From NCBI GenBank assembly GCA_965276635.1, contig CBDIBC010000005.1:1116001-1180000 (forward strand): a stretch of DNA of 64,000 bases, in the 5' to 3' direction. Positions 1-8,761 of this stretch are shown piece after piece (position 1 is the first letter of the stretch; each line of letters begins with the position of its first letter). Source of the DNA: CBDIBC01 sp965276635. Its GTDB lineage: Bacteria > Actinomycetota > Acidimicrobiia > Acidimicrobiales > Palsa-688. The notes below the pieces were generated by a model. The model had not been told where the DNA came from, made no database searches, and was given only the letters and a program-made list of their open reading frames with translations. The translations under genes were made by a program, and so were the position numbers.

Positions 1-1009
1 GCTGCGCGCCATCGTGGCCATCCACTCCACGGCGCTCGGACCCGCCCTCGGCGGCACCCGTTACTACCCCTACGCCAGCGAGACTGACGCCCTGGTCGAC
101 GTGCTGCGCCTGGCCCAGGGCATGACATACAAGTCGGCGCTGGCCGGCCTGGACCTGGGCGGTGGCAAGGCGGTCATCCTCGGGGACCCGGCGACCAAGA
201 CGGAGGCGCTCCTGCGGGCGTACGGCCGGTTCGTCGACAGCCTGGGCGGCCGCTACCTGACGGCGGAGGACGTGGGCACCACCCAAGCTGACATGGACCT
301 GATCTGGCGGGAGACCCGCAGCGTCACCGGCGTCTCACCGGCCCTGGGCGGGTCGGGCGATCCCTCCGACGCCACCGCCCAGGGGGTGGGGTGGGCGATA
401 CAGGCGGTCGCCGAGCACCTCGGTCTGGGCGGCCTGCGGGTGGTGATCAGCGGGGTAGGCAAAGTGGGGTCGATCCTGGCTCGGCTCCTCGTGGCCGACG
501 GCGCCAAGGTGACGGTGGCCGACACCGATGCGTCGGCTACCGAGGAGCTGGGCCGCCAGCTGGGTGTCGACGTGGTCGCACCCGGCGATGCCCACCGCAC
601 CCCTTGCGACATCTTCTCCCCCTGCGCGCTCGGCGGCGTGCTGGACGAGCGGACCATCCCCGAGCTGGACTGCCAGGCGGTGGTGGGCTCGGCCAACAAC
701 CAGCTGGCTGCACCGGGCGACGCCCTCGCTCTCGCCGGGCGGGGCATCGTCTACGCGCCGGACTTCGTCGTCAATGCCGGGGGCGTGATCAACATCGCCG
801 ACGAGCTGGCCGGCTACCACCGTGAGCGGGCGCTGACCGCGGTGCGGCGCATCGGCGCCACCACGACCGAGGTGCTGCGCCGGGCCGCCGCCGACGGCAC
901 CACCACGGTGGCGGCGGCCGAGACGGTGGCCGAGGCGCGCATCGCGGCCATCGGCGGCCTGGACCGCATCCGCACCTTCCCCGACCACGGCCGGCGCCAG
1001 CCCGGCTGA
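1..1009 (+). CDS. Leucine dehydrogenase-type amino acid dehydrogenase (5' truncated by window edge)
   Basis: NAD-dependent Glu/Leu/Phe/Val dehydrogenase family, which deaminates branched-chain or aromatic amino acids to 2-oxo acids. The frame is open from base 2 with no credible start, so the N-terminus (about 30-40 residues) lies outside the window. Visible signatures: HSTALGPALGG, the lysine motif MTYKSALAGLDLGGGKA with the two lysines near bases 131 and 167, GGSGDPSDATAQGV, and the Rossmann glycine motif ISGVGKVGSILA around base 450. The C-terminal NAD domain is complete to the TGA at 1007. The length fits LeuDH (about 350 residues). The exact amino acid preference (Leu, Val or Phe) cannot be read from sequence. 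The gene is convergent with purM; a strong palindrome lies between them. Confidence 0.9.
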   Translation, partial: LRAIVAIHSTALGPALGGTRYYPYASETDALVDVLRLAQGMTYKSALAGLDLGGGKAVILGDPATKTEALLRAYGRFVDSLGGRYLTAEDVGTTQADMDLIWRETRSVTGVSPALGGSGDPSDATAQGVGWAIQAVAEHLGLGGLRVVISGVGKVGSILARLLVADGAKVTVADTDASATEELGRQLGVDVVAPGDAHRTPCDIFSPCALGGVLDERTIPELDCQAVVGSANNQLAAPGDALALAGRGIVYAPDFVVNAGGVINIADELAGYHRERALTAVRRIGATTTEVLRRAAADGTTTVAAAETVAEARIAAIGGLDRIRTFPDHGRRQPG

Positions 1010-1041
1010 CGCTCGTCCGGTCGCCTCCACCCAGTGGCGGC

Positions 1042-1093
1042 CATTCTGGTGCCGAGAAACTAGCGCCAGCGCTAGTTTCTCGACCCCAGAATG
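1042..1093. terminator. Long bidirectional hairpin between convergent genes
   Basis: A 14-bp perfect stem (1053-1066 paired with 1069-1082, two-base loop CA) sits inside a second 8-bp stem, CATTCTGG at 1042-1049 with CCAGAATG at 1086-1093. The two stems are separated by a symmetric 3-base internal loop. It lies between the ends of the LeuDH-type gene and purM, so a bidirectional terminator is the simplest reading. There is no long U-tract; the stem itself carries TTTC. Confidence 0.75.
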
Positions 1094-1130
1094 CGCGCAC
1101 CGGTAGGCATGGCCCGCCCCCGGCCCGCGT

Positions 1131-2183
1131 TCAGCCCGAGAAGCGGACGCGACCGGCGCCGGCCACCAGGTCGCCGATGACGACCGGCTGATGGCCGGCG
1201 CCGGCCAGGGCGACCAGCGCGGCGTCGGTGGCCGCCGGCGGGACCACCACGACCATGCCGATGCCCAGGTTGAACACCCGGGCCATCTCCTCGTCGCCCA
1301 CCCGGCCGGCGGCGGCGATCTCGGCGAAGATCCGGGGCGGGTCCCAGGTCGCGCGGTCGATACGGGCGTCGACATCGCCAGGGAGCACCCGAGGCAGGTT
1401 CCCGGGGATGCCTCCGCCGGTGATGTGGGCGACAGCGTGCACGTCCGTGACACCCAGCATGGCCAGCACGGCAGGGGCGTAGATGACCGAGGGGCGCAGC
1501 AGCTCGTCGGCCAGGGTGACGGTAGCGCCATCCCAGGCCGGCCCGTCCAGGGGGCGCCGGCCATCGTCGAGGAGGGCGGCGCGCGCCAGCGAGTACCCGT
1601 TCGAACGCAGGCCGGGCGACGGCACGCCGAGCAGCACGTCGCCCGGCCGGCACGAACCGCGGCCGTCGAGGATGCGGTCACGCTCGACGATGCCGACGGC
1701 GAAGCCGGCCACGTCGACCTCGCCGGGCGCCAGCAGCCCGGGATGCTCGGCCAGCTCGCCCCCGACGATGGCGCATCCGGCCGCCCGGCAACCCGCAGCG
1801 ATACCGGTCATAAGGGCACGCACCTGCTCGGTGTCCACCCGACCGAGCAGCTGGTAGTCGAGGAAGAAGAGCGGCTCGGCCCCGCAGCACACCAGGTCGT
1901 CGACGCACATGGCCACCAGGTCGATGCCCACCGTGTCGAAGCGACCGGTCGCCATGGCCACGGCCATCTTGGTGCCGACGCCGTCGGTGCTGGAGACCAA
2001 CACCGGCCGGCGGTAGCCGGGAGGCACCTCGAACATGCCCCCGAAGCCACCGATGGCACCCAGCACACCGGGCCGCTCGCACGTGGACGCAACGAGGTCG
2101 CGCATGGCGTCGACGGCCCGGTCGGCGGCATCGATGTCGACCCCGGCCGCGGCGTAGGTCAGCCCGTCCCGCTCGTTTGTCAA
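1131..2183 (-). CDS. purM: Phosphoribosylformylglycinamidine cyclo-ligase (AIR synthetase)
   Basis: Converts FGAM to AIR with ATP, step 5 of purine synthesis. The 350-residue product matches the family length. Visible motifs: LTYAAAGVDIDA at the N-terminus, STDGVGTK (nucleotide loop), GGELAEHPG, and HITGGGIPGNLPR near the C-terminal third. I chose the TTG start at 2183 because it overlaps the purF stop (TTGA), indicating translational coupling, and because the next residues (MTNERDGLTYAAAGVDID) match the usual PurM start. It is the last gene of the purF-purM pair and ends close to the 1042-1093 hairpin. Confidence 0.95.
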   Translation of the reverse strand: MTNERDGLTYAAAGVDIDAADRAVDAMRDLVASTCERPGVLGAIGGFGGMFEVPPGYRRPVLVSSTDGVGTKMAVAMATGRFDTVGIDLVAMCVDDLVCCGAEPLFFLDYQLLGRVDTEQVRALMTGIAAGCRAAGCAIVGGELAEHPGLLAPGEVDVAGFAVGIVERDRILDGRGSCRPGDVLLGVPSPGLRSNGYSLARAALLDDGRRPLDGPAWDGATVTLADELLRPSVIYAPAVLAMLGVTDVHAVAHITGGGIPGNLPRVLPGDVDARIDRATWDPPRIFAEIAAAGRVGDEEMARVFNLGIGMVVVVPPAATDAALVALAGAGHQPVVIGDLVAGAGRVRFSG

Positions 2184-3634
2184 CTGCTGGAGCGTTCCAG
2201 CGTGGGGTTCAGGGCTACCGGCACCGGTACCGGGTAGTGGCCCGTCAGGCAGGCGTCGCAGAAACCGGCCCCGGCGGCCCCCGTCGCCTCCTTCAGCGCG
2301 TCGAGGGCCAGGTAGGCCAGGCTGTCGGCCCGCAGGTACTCGCAGATCTCGTCGACCTCGAGGTTGGCGGCGACGAGCTCGGATCGGGTGCCGGTATCGA
2401 GGCCGTAGTAGCAGGGCCACCGGTACGGTGGCGAGGAGATCCGCAGATGGACCTCGGCGGCGCCGGCCTCCCGCAACATACCCACCATGGCTCGCGTGGT
2501 CGTCCCCCGCACGATGGAGTCGTCCACCACCACCAGGCGCTTCCCGGCGATGGAGCCGGGTAACGGGTTCAGCTTTCGCCGGACGCCCTGGGCCCGCTGG
2601 GCCTGGTCCGGGACGATGAAGGTCCGACCGATGTAGCGGTTCTTGACCAGGCCCTGCCCGTACGGGATGCCGCTCGCCCGGGCGAAGCCCTCGGCTGCCG
2701 GCAAACCCGAGTCGGGGACACCCATCACCATGTCGGCCACCACGGGCGCCTGGGCCGCGAGCAGCTCACCCATGCGGATGCGCGCGCTGTGCAGCTCCTG
2801 ACCGTAGAGGCGAGTGTCGGGTCGAGCCAGGTAGACGAACTCGAACAGGCACAGCTTGGGGTCGATCTCCTCGGGCGCCCACGGGCTGGAGCTGTGGCTG
2901 CCCTCGGCGTCGAGGGCCAGCACCTCGCCGGGCTCCAGCTCCCGCACGAAGCGGGCGCCCGAGATGTCCAGGGCCGGTGTCTCCGACGCCAGCACCCAGC
3001 CGCCGTCGTCCAGGGTGCCGAGGCACAGCGGCCGGAAACCGTTCGGGTCCCGGACGCCGACGACGTGGTGCTGGTCCATCACCACCAGGGAGAAGGCCCC
3101 CTGGAGCTTGGGGAGCACGGCGTGGAGGGCGTCGACCAGGGTGGCGTCAGGCGTCGAGTCCAGGTGGCGGGCCATCAGCTCGGCGATCAGATCGCTGTCG
3201 TTGGTCACCAGCCCGGGCAGCATCCCGGCCTCCTCCGCCAGCGCGGCGGTGTTCGTCAGGTTCCCGTTGTGCCCCAGGGCGAAGGTGAGGGCGCTGGTGT
3301 TGCGGTAGACGGGCTGAGCGTTGTGCCATGTCGAATCGCCGGTGGTGGAGTACCGCGTGTGGCCGATGGCCAGGTGCCCCTCCAGGCCGGCCAGCTTGTA
3401 CTCGGTGAAGACGTTGGTGACCAGCCCCATGTCCTTCACCACCAGGACGTCGGTGCCGTCACTGACCGCCATCCCGGCCGACTCCTGGCCGCGATGCTGG
3501 AGGGCGTAGATGCCGTCGAACGTCAGGTGCGCGACCCCTCGCCCGGGAGCGTAGACACCGAAGACCCCGCACGCCTCACGCGGTGACGTGTGATCGACCT
3601 CGTTGCCAGTCGTCACGTCGGGCACGTGCCCCAT
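2180..3634 (-). CDS. purF: Amidophosphoribosyltransferase
   Basis: First committed enzyme of purine synthesis: PRPP plus glutamine gives phosphoribosylamine. The 484-residue product has an N-terminal Ntn glutaminase domain whose catalytic Cys is about residue 22 (REACGVFGVY), so a short propeptide must be cleaved. The phosphoribosyltransferase motif VVVDDSIVRGTTTR follows. Cysteines in KLCLFEF, RWPCYYG and the C-terminal CDACLTGHYP match the [4Fe-4S] ligands of the Bacillus-type enzyme. The ATG at 3634 gives a propeptide similar in kind to mycobacterial PurF. The only upstream purine-rich bases are too close to be a clear ribosome site. It is transcribed divergently from the PHP gene. Confidence 0.95.
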   Translation of the reverse strand: MGHVPDVTTGNEVDHTSPREACGVFGVYAPGRGVAHLTFDGIYALQHRGQESAGMAVSDGTDVLVVKDMGLVTNVFTEYKLAGLEGHLAIGHTRYSTTGDSTWHNAQPVYRNTSALTFALGHNGNLTNTAALAEEAGMLPGLVTNDSDLIAELMARHLDSTPDATLVDALHAVLPKLQGAFSLVVMDQHHVVGVRDPNGFRPLCLGTLDDGGWVLASETPALDISGARFVRELEPGEVLALDAEGSHSSSPWAPEEIDPKLCLFEFVYLARPDTRLYGQELHSARIRMGELLAAQAPVVADMVMGVPDSGLPAAEGFARASGIPYGQGLVKNRYIGRTFIVPDQAQRAQGVRRKLNPLPGSIAGKRLVVVDDSIVRGTTTRAMVGMLREAGAAEVHLRISSPPYRWPCYYGLDTGTRSELVAANLEVDEICEYLRADSLAYLALDALKEATGAAGAGFCDACLTGHYPVPVPVALNPTLERSSS

Positions 3635-3697
3635 CCTCTCATGTCTGCACCACCTGCCGCGTCTCCCCGCCGTCGGCGACCTACGGTGGTCGGCACG

Positions 3698-4540
3698 ATG
3701 ATCGACCTGCACACGCACTCCACCGTCTCCGACGGCAGTGAGTCGCCGACGCGGGTGGTCGAGCTGGCAGCCGCGGCTGGGCTGACCGCCGTGGCCCTGA
3801 CCGACCACGACCGGCTGGACGGGATCGTCGCGGCACGAGATCGGGCGGCCCAGCTGCCGGGCCTCGAGCTGATCGGCGGCTGCGAGCTGTCGTGCGAGCA
3901 CCGCGGCACCATGCACGTGCTGGTGTACTTCCTCGGCCCCGGCGACGGCCCCTTGCAAGACCAGCTGGTGGCCCTCCAGGAGGGCCGGGAGAACCGGAAC
4001 CAGATCCTGGCCGAACGCCTGGCCGATCTGGGGCTGCCCGTCTCCCTGGCCGAGATGGAGGAGGAGGCCGGCGGCATGGGCGTCGGCCGGCCCCATGTGG
4101 CGGCCATCCTGGTCCGCAAGGGCGTGGTCGGCAGCGTGACCGAGGCGTTCGAGGTGTGGCTGGCCAAGGGCCGGCCGGCATATGTGGAGAAGGCCCGGCT
4201 GGTCCCGGCCCAGGCGTTGCAGCTGGCCCAGGAGTCGGGGGGCGTCTCGGTGCTTGCGCATCCGCTGTCGTTGCAGCTGCCGCCCGCCGAGCTGGCATCG
4301 ACGATCAGGGAGCTGGGCGGCCTGGGCCTGGCGGGCATCGAGGCGGTGTACGGGCGGTACTCCGAGGAGGAGCGCGGCGGGCTGCGCGACCTGGCCGCCA
4401 CCCTCGGGTTGGCCGTGACCGGAGGGTCCGATTTCCACGGCCGGTACAAGCCGGACCTGTCGGTCGGTACGGGGCGAGGGGACCTGGCGGTCGATGACAG
4501 CCTCCTCGATCGCCTCCGGGAGCGACGCCCCGCTCGCTGA
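3698..4540 (+). CDS. PHP-domain phosphoesterase (YciV/TrpH-like)
   Basis: Polymerase and histidinol phosphatase (PHP) fold metallohydrolase, 280 residues. The N-terminal MIDLHTHSTVSDGS and the LTDHDR motif about 40 residues later carry metal-binding His/Asp residues; VLAHPLS and GSDFHG supply further ligands. Relatives include 5'-3' exoribonucleases and 3',5'-nucleotide bisphosphate phosphatases, so a role in nucleotide or RNA turnover is plausible but the substrate is unknown. The ATG at 3698 is preferred because HTHS sits at residue 4-7 and a TACGGT -10 box lies 10 bases upstream. It interrupts the purine cluster on the opposite strand and is convergent with purL, 26 bases away. Confidence 0.85.
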   Translation: MIDLHTHSTVSDGSESPTRVVELAAAAGLTAVALTDHDRLDGIVAARDRAAQLPGLELIGGCELSCEHRGTMHVLVYFLGPGDGPLQDQLVALQEGRENRNQILAERLADLGLPVSLAEMEEEAGGMGVGRPHVAAILVRKGVVGSVTEAFEVWLAKGRPAYVEKARLVPAQALQLAQESGGVSVLAHPLSLQLPPAELASTIRELGGLGLAGIEAVYGRYSEEERGGLRDLAATLGLAVTGGSDFHGRYKPDLSVGTGRGDLAVDDSLLDRLRERRPAR

Positions 4541-4566
4541 CCGACCCGACGGTCGACCGCGCCGGG

Positions 4567-6867
4567 TCAGACCCCGAGCGCGTCGGGGAGCACGGATCGG
4601 GCGGCGCCGGCCACGTCGGCCAGGGCCAGGTCGACCAGGCCCTCCACCACCAGGCGGTCGCCGCCGGCCGCGCCTAGTTCGAGCGCCACCAACCCGGACG
4701 CACCGGCCCGACCGACGATATCGTCGAGCGCGGCGGGGGGGACGCTGAGCAGCACCAGCGACGGCCCTTCGCCGAACAGGGCCAGGTGATCGGGGATGCC
4801 GCTCACCCGGAAGCCAACGTCGCCGCCGATCGCCATCTCGGCCAGCGCCACCCCGAGGCCGCCGTCGGACACGTCGTGCACCCCGCCGACGACGCCTCCT
4901 ACCACCAGCTCGATGGTCAGGGCCACCACCCGCCGGTGCACGTCGTGGTCGAGGGGAGCGAGGGTCCCGCCCCGATGATTGCGCACCTGGACGGCCCACC
5001 GCGAGCCGCCCAGCGACAGCGAGCCGCCGGGCGACAGCGAGCCGCCGGGCGACAGCGAGCCTTCGTCCGGGGGCGCCCCGGCCAGCACCGTCGCCGCGCC
5101 GGCGAGCAGCACGATCCGCTGGCCGGCGACCAGCTCGATGCCGGGGGGCCGATGTCGCAGCTCATCGACCAAGCCGACGGTCCCCACCACCGGGGTGGGA
5201 TCGATGTCGCGACCGCGGGACTCGTTGTACAGGCTGACGTTGCCACCGATGACGGGTGTGGCGAAGGCCCGGCACGCGTCGGCCATGCCGTCGATGGCCT
5301 CGGACAGCTGCCACATGACCTCGGGGTGCTCGGGGTTGCCGAAGTTCAGGCAGTTGACGACGGCGACGGCCCGGGCGCCGACGCACGCCAGGTTCAGGAC
5401 CGACTCGGCCACCACCAGCGCGGTGCCCATCCGGGGGTCGAGCGCGCACCAGCGCCCGTTGCCGTCGGTGGAGAGCGCCAGCCCTTCGGCCGCGCCGGCG
5501 CCCCGGGGGACGCCCGGGGCGGCCAGGCGCAGCAGGGCGGCGTCGCCGCCCGGCGCGACGACGGTGTTGAGGAACAGCTGGTGGTCGTACTGGCGATAGA
5601 CCCATCCCGGCGAGGCGAGCAACGCCAGGAGGTCGGCACCGCAGTCGTCAGGTGCCGGCAGGCGGCCCGGGTCGTCGGCCCCGACGGCGTCGAGGTCGGC
5701 GGGCCGGGCCAGGGGCCGGTGGTAGAGCGGAGCGTCCTCGTGGAGGGTGGCGGCGGGCACGTCCGCCAGCACGGCACCGTCCCAGCCGTCGAGGATCCGC
5801 AGCCGGCCGCGGCCAGTGACGCGGCCGACGACCGCGGCGCGCACCTCCCACCGGGCGCAGAGAGCCAGGACGGCGTCGAGGTCGGCGGGGGTGACGATGG
5901 CCAGCATTCGCTCCTGGCTCTCGCTGGTCATCACCTCCCATGCCTCCATCCCCGGCTCCCGGCGGGGGACGTCAGCCACGTTGACGTCCATGCCGACCCC
6001 CCCACGCGAGGCCGTCTCGCTGGTGGCGCAGGTGAGGCCGGCCCCACCGAGGTCCTGGATGCCGACGACCAGGTGGGCGTCGAGGAGCGCGAGGCAGGCC
6101 TCGATGAGGCGCTTCTCCTCGAAGGGATCCCCGACCTGGACGTTCGGGCGCTTGGCCTCCTCGTGCTCGGCGTCGTCGGTGAAGCCGGCGGAGGCGAGCA
6201 CCGACACACCGCCGATGCCGTCGCGGCCCGTGGCCGAGCCGAGCAGGACGGCCAGGTTTCCCTCGCCCGTGGCCTGGCCGAGGACGAGCCGGTCGACGGG
6301 CAGCAGCCCGCAGCACAGCACGTTGACCAGCGGGTTATCCGCATAGCAGTCGTCGAACACGATCTCGCCGCCAACGGTGGGCACGCCGACGGAGTTCCCG
6401 TAGCCGGAGATGCCCGACACCACACCGGCGGCGATCCACCGGGACCGGGGATCGTCGAGCGGGCCGAAACGGAGGGGATCCATGATGGCGATGGGCCGGG
6501 CACCCATGGTGAAAATGTCGCGCAGGATGCCCCCGACACCCGTGGCCGCCCCCTGGTAGGGCTCGATGGCGGACGGGTGGTTGTGGCTCTCGATACGGAG
6601 GGCAACCGCGACCCCACCACCGGCGTCGATGACCCCGGCGTTCTCGCCCGGCCCCACCAACACGTGTGGCGCGTCGGTGGGCAGCCGACCCAGGTGCACC
6701 TTGGACGACTTGTAGGAGCAGTGCTCGCTCCACATCACCGCGTACATGGCCAGCTCCAGGTGGTTCGCCGGCCGGCCGAGGAGCCGCAGGATCTCCGCCG
6801 CCTCGTCGTCGGTGAGACCGAGTGCCCGGTGTCGCGCCGGGTCTCCCTGGTCGACGGCCCCGGTCAT
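4567..6867 (-). CDS. purL: Phosphoribosylformylglycinamidine synthase, large (synthetase) subunit
   Basis: ATP-dependent conversion of FGAR to FGAM, in complex with PurS and PurQ. The 766-residue length marks it as small-type PurL. Motifs: MWSEHCSYKSS near residue 47, RIESHNHPSAIEPYQGAATGVGG, GARPIAIMDPLRFG, GDPFEEKRLIEACL and NCLNFGNPEHPEVMWQ. About residue 605-623 it carries a low-complexity Ser-Leu-Ser-Pro-Gly-Gly repeat, from an 18-bp tandem triplication, which is unlikely to be part of the core fold. It starts 36 bases after purQ; the gap is itself made of a 20-bp repeat. Confidence 0.95.
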   Translation of the reverse strand: MTGAVDQGDPARHRALGLTDDEAAEILRLLGRPANHLELAMYAVMWSEHCSYKSSKVHLGRLPTDAPHVLVGPGENAGVIDAGGGVAVALRIESHNHPSAIEPYQGAATGVGGILRDIFTMGARPIAIMDPLRFGPLDDPRSRWIAAGVVSGISGYGNSVGVPTVGGEIVFDDCYADNPLVNVLCCGLLPVDRLVLGQATGEGNLAVLLGSATGRDGIGGVSVLASAGFTDDAEHEEAKRPNVQVGDPFEEKRLIEACLALLDAHLVVGIQDLGGAGLTCATSETASRGGVGMDVNVADVPRREPGMEAWEVMTSESQERMLAIVTPADLDAVLALCARWEVRAAVVGRVTGRGRLRILDGWDGAVLADVPAATLHEDAPLYHRPLARPADLDAVGADDPGRLPAPDDCGADLLALLASPGWVYRQYDHQLFLNTVVAPGGDAALLRLAAPGVPRGAGAAEGLALSTDGNGRWCALDPRMGTALVVAESVLNLACVGARAVAVVNCLNFGNPEHPEVMWQLSEAIDGMADACRAFATPVIGGNVSLYNESRGRDIDPTPVVGTVGLVDELRHRPPGIELVAGQRIVLLAGAATVLAGAPPDEGSLSPGGSLSPGGSLSLGGSRWAVQVRNHRGGTLAPLDHDVHRRVVALTIELVVGGVVGGVHDVSDGGLGVALAEMAIGGDVGFRVSGIPDHLALFGEGPSLVLLSVPPAALDDIVGRAGASGLVALELGAAGGDRLVVEGLVDLALADVAGAARSVLPDALGV
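5003..5056. repeat. 18-bp x3 in-frame tandem repeat inside purL
   Basis: Three consecutive 18-base units (5003-5020, 5021-5038, 5039-5056), with the first differing at two bases. They encode a repeated six-residue Ser/Pro/Gly segment. The length is a multiple of three, so the frame is kept. Confidence 0.9.
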
Positions 6868-6917
6868 CGGGCCACGGGCCGGGTCATCGGGCCACGGATT
6901 GAGTCATCGGGTCACGG
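6863..6917. repeat. 20-bp-period repeat spanning the purQ-purL junction
   Basis: The 15-base core GTCATCGGGCCACGG (plus-strand sense) occurs at 6863, 6883 and 6903 (one mismatch). On the coding strand each copy contains an ATGAC start-like sequence. The first copy holds the purL ATG and the last holds the end of purQ, so the start region of purL appears to be triplicated. Confidence 0.85.
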
Positions 6918-7584
6918 CGGCGCCGGCCGACGCGAGCAGGGCGCCGAGCAGCAGGTTCCCGTCGCCCGAGCCGAGCAGCGGGTCCGATGCCCGTTCCGGG
7001 TGGGGCATGAGCCCGACGACGTTCCCGGCGGCGTTGGCGATGCCGGCGATGTCGTCGATGGATCCGTTCGGGTTGTCCACGTACCGCAGCACGATCCGCT
7101 CCTCGGCCCGCAGCTCGTCGAGGGTCACCGGGTCGCAGGTGTAGTTGCCCTCGAAGTGGTTGATGGGGATCCGCAGGCGCCGGCCGACCCCGACGTCGCC
7201 GGTCAGGACCGACGAACCCGACGCCACGGTCAGCTCGACGGTGGTGCAGACGAAGGTGAGTCCCCGGTTCTTCTGCAGGGCGCCAGGCAGGAGGTGGGCC
7301 TCGGTGAGGACCTGGAAGCCATTGCAGATGCCGACCACGGGACCGCCCGTCGCCGCGAACACCTCGACGGCAGGCATGATCGGCGAGAACCGGGCGATGG
7401 CGCCGGGGCGCAGGTAGTCGCCGTAGGCGAACCCGCCGGGCAGGATCACGGCGTCGACGGCTCCGACCGAGTCGTCGCCGTGCCACAGCAACGACGCCTC
7501 GGCACCCAGGGCGGTGAGGGCGGCCACCACGTCGTGCTCGCAGTTCGTCCCAGGGAACAGCACCACCCCGACGCGGACGGCCAT
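6904..7584 (-). CDS. purQ: Phosphoribosylformylglycinamidine synthase, glutaminase subunit
   Basis: Class I glutamine amidotransferase of 226 residues that supplies ammonia to PurL. The nucleophile Cys is in GICNGFQVL, and the His/Glu of the triad are in LMPHPERASDP near the C-terminus. The N-terminus MAVRVGVVLFPGTNCEHD is typical of the family. The ATG at 7584 overlaps the purS stop by one base (TGATG). It belongs to the three-subunit PurSQL system found in most Gram-positive bacteria. Confidence 0.95.
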   Translation of the reverse strand: MAVRVGVVLFPGTNCEHDVVAALTALGAEASLLWHGDDSVGAVDAVILPGGFAYGDYLRPGAIARFSPIMPAVEVFAATGGPVVGICNGFQVLTEAHLLPGALQKNRGLTFVCTTVELTVASGSSVLTGDVGVGRRLRIPINHFEGNYTCDPVTLDELRAEERIVLRYVDNPNGSIDDIAGIANAAGNVVGLMPHPERASDPLLGSGDGNLLLGALLASAGAAVTR

Positions 7585-7892
7585 CAGCGGCCCCCGTCGG
7601 CCCCGGGCTGGAGCGTCACGACTGCGTCCTCGATCACCGGGTTGGTCAGGAGCTGGCGGCACAGATCATCCACCCGCCCGCGAGCCGCGTCGGCTGAGGC
7701 GGCGTCGACGTGGAAGCGGAAGGCCTTGCCGGTGCTGACCCCACCGATGCCGGTGAAGCCCAGCGCCGGCAGGGCCCGCTCGATGGTGGCGCCCTGTGGG
7801 TCGGAGATGCCCGGACGCAGCCGGACCTCGACCAGCACGTCGAAGCGGCCGCCGGCGGCGGTCCCGCCGCCTCCTCCGTCGGCCGCGGTCAT
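7584..7892 (-). CDS. purS: Phosphoribosylformylglycinamidine synthase, PurS subunit
   Basis: Small structural subunit that bridges PurQ and PurL. The conserved part runs from FDVLVEVRLRPGISDPQG through GKAFRFHVDA to CRQLLTNPVIEDA. At 102 residues it is longer than the usual 80 or so because of a Gly/Ala-rich N-terminal lead (residues 1-16) and a short tail. The ATG at 7892 overlaps the purC stop (ATGA), so translation is probably coupled. Confidence 0.93.
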   Translation of the reverse strand: MTAADGGGGGTAAGGRFDVLVEVRLRPGISDPQGATIERALPALGFTGIGGVSTGKAFRFHVDAASADAARGRVDDLCRQLLTNPVIEDAVVTLQPGADGGR

Positions 7893-8761
7893 GCTGCAAC
7901 GCCCGGCCAGTCGGCAAACGACAACCCGGTCAGCCGCTCGTAGGCCGCGATGTACCGCTCCCGGGTCGCGGTGATCACGTCGGCGGGCAGGGACGGCGGC
8001 GGGGGGGACTTGTCCCATCCGGTGGTCTCCAACCAGTCGCGCAAGGGCTGCTTGTCGAACGCCGGCGGCGTCGTCCCCGGCTCCCAGGCGTCGGCCGGCC
8101 AGAACCGCGACGAGTCCGGCGTGAGCACCTCGTCGCACAGCGCCAGCTGACCGTCGATCACGCCGAGCTCGAACTTGGTGTCGGCGATGATGATGCCCCG
8201 CGCCGCCGCCCACGCCGCGCCTCGTTCGTAGGCGGCCAGGCTGATGCGCCGGGCCTCCTCGGCCAGCGGCGCCCCGACCAGGTCGACGGCCGCGGCGAAG
8301 GAGATGTTCTCGTCGTGGCCCTCGGCCGCCTTGGTCGACGGGGTGAAGACGGGCTCGGGCAGCCGGTCCGACTGCTGCATGCCGGACGGCAGGCCTTGGC
8401 CGTGCATGGTGCCACTCCGGCGGTACTCGGCCCAGGCCGAGCCCGACAGGTAGCCGCGAACGATGCACTCGATCGGGAGCATCTCGGCCCGGCGGACGAC
8501 CATCGTCCGCCCGGCCAGGCCGTCCTGGTCGCGCGCCGCGGGCGGAGGCTCCAGCGACACCAGGTGGGAGGGCGCCACGTCGGCGAGGCGATCGAACCAG
8601 AAGGCGCTCACAGCGGTCAGCACGCGGCCCTTGTCGGGGATGGGTTCGTGCATCACCACGTCGAACGCCGACATCCGGTCCGTGGTCACGAAGACCAGGT
8701 GCCGGTCGTCGAGCTCGTAGATGTCACGCACCTTCCCGGCTCCCACCTTGGTCAGGCTCAT
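7889..8761 (-). CDS. purC: Phosphoribosylaminoimidazole-succinocarboxamide synthase (SAICAR synthetase)
   Basis: Joins CAIR and aspartate with ATP. The 290-residue length fits the longer, yeast/actinobacterial form. Motifs: GKVRDIYELDD (phosphate loop), VVRRAEMLPIECIVRGYLSGSAW, STKAAEGHDENISF and IIIADTKFELG with the catalytic acidic region. The ATG at 8761 overlaps the purE stop (ATGA) and gives the normal N-terminus MSLTKVGAGKVRD. Confidence 0.95.
   Translation of the reverse strand: MSLTKVGAGKVRDIYELDDRHLVFVTTDRMSAFDVVMHEPIPDKGRVLTAVSAFWFDRLADVAPSHLVSLEPPPAARDQDGLAGRTMVVRRAEMLPIECIVRGYLSGSAWAEYRRSGTMHGQGLPSGMQQSDRLPEPVFTPSTKAAEGHDENISFAAAVDLVGAPLAEEARRISLAAYERGAAWAAARGIIIADTKFELGVIDGQLALCDEVLTPDSSRFWPADAWEPGTTPPAFDKQPLRDWLETTGWDKSPPPPSLPADVITATRERYIAAYERLTGLSFADWPGVAA

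Noticed and set aside
335..1681. Minus-strand frame spanning LeuDH and the end of purM
   Set aside because: It crosses a terminator hairpin and runs through two well-identified genes; no motif of its own.
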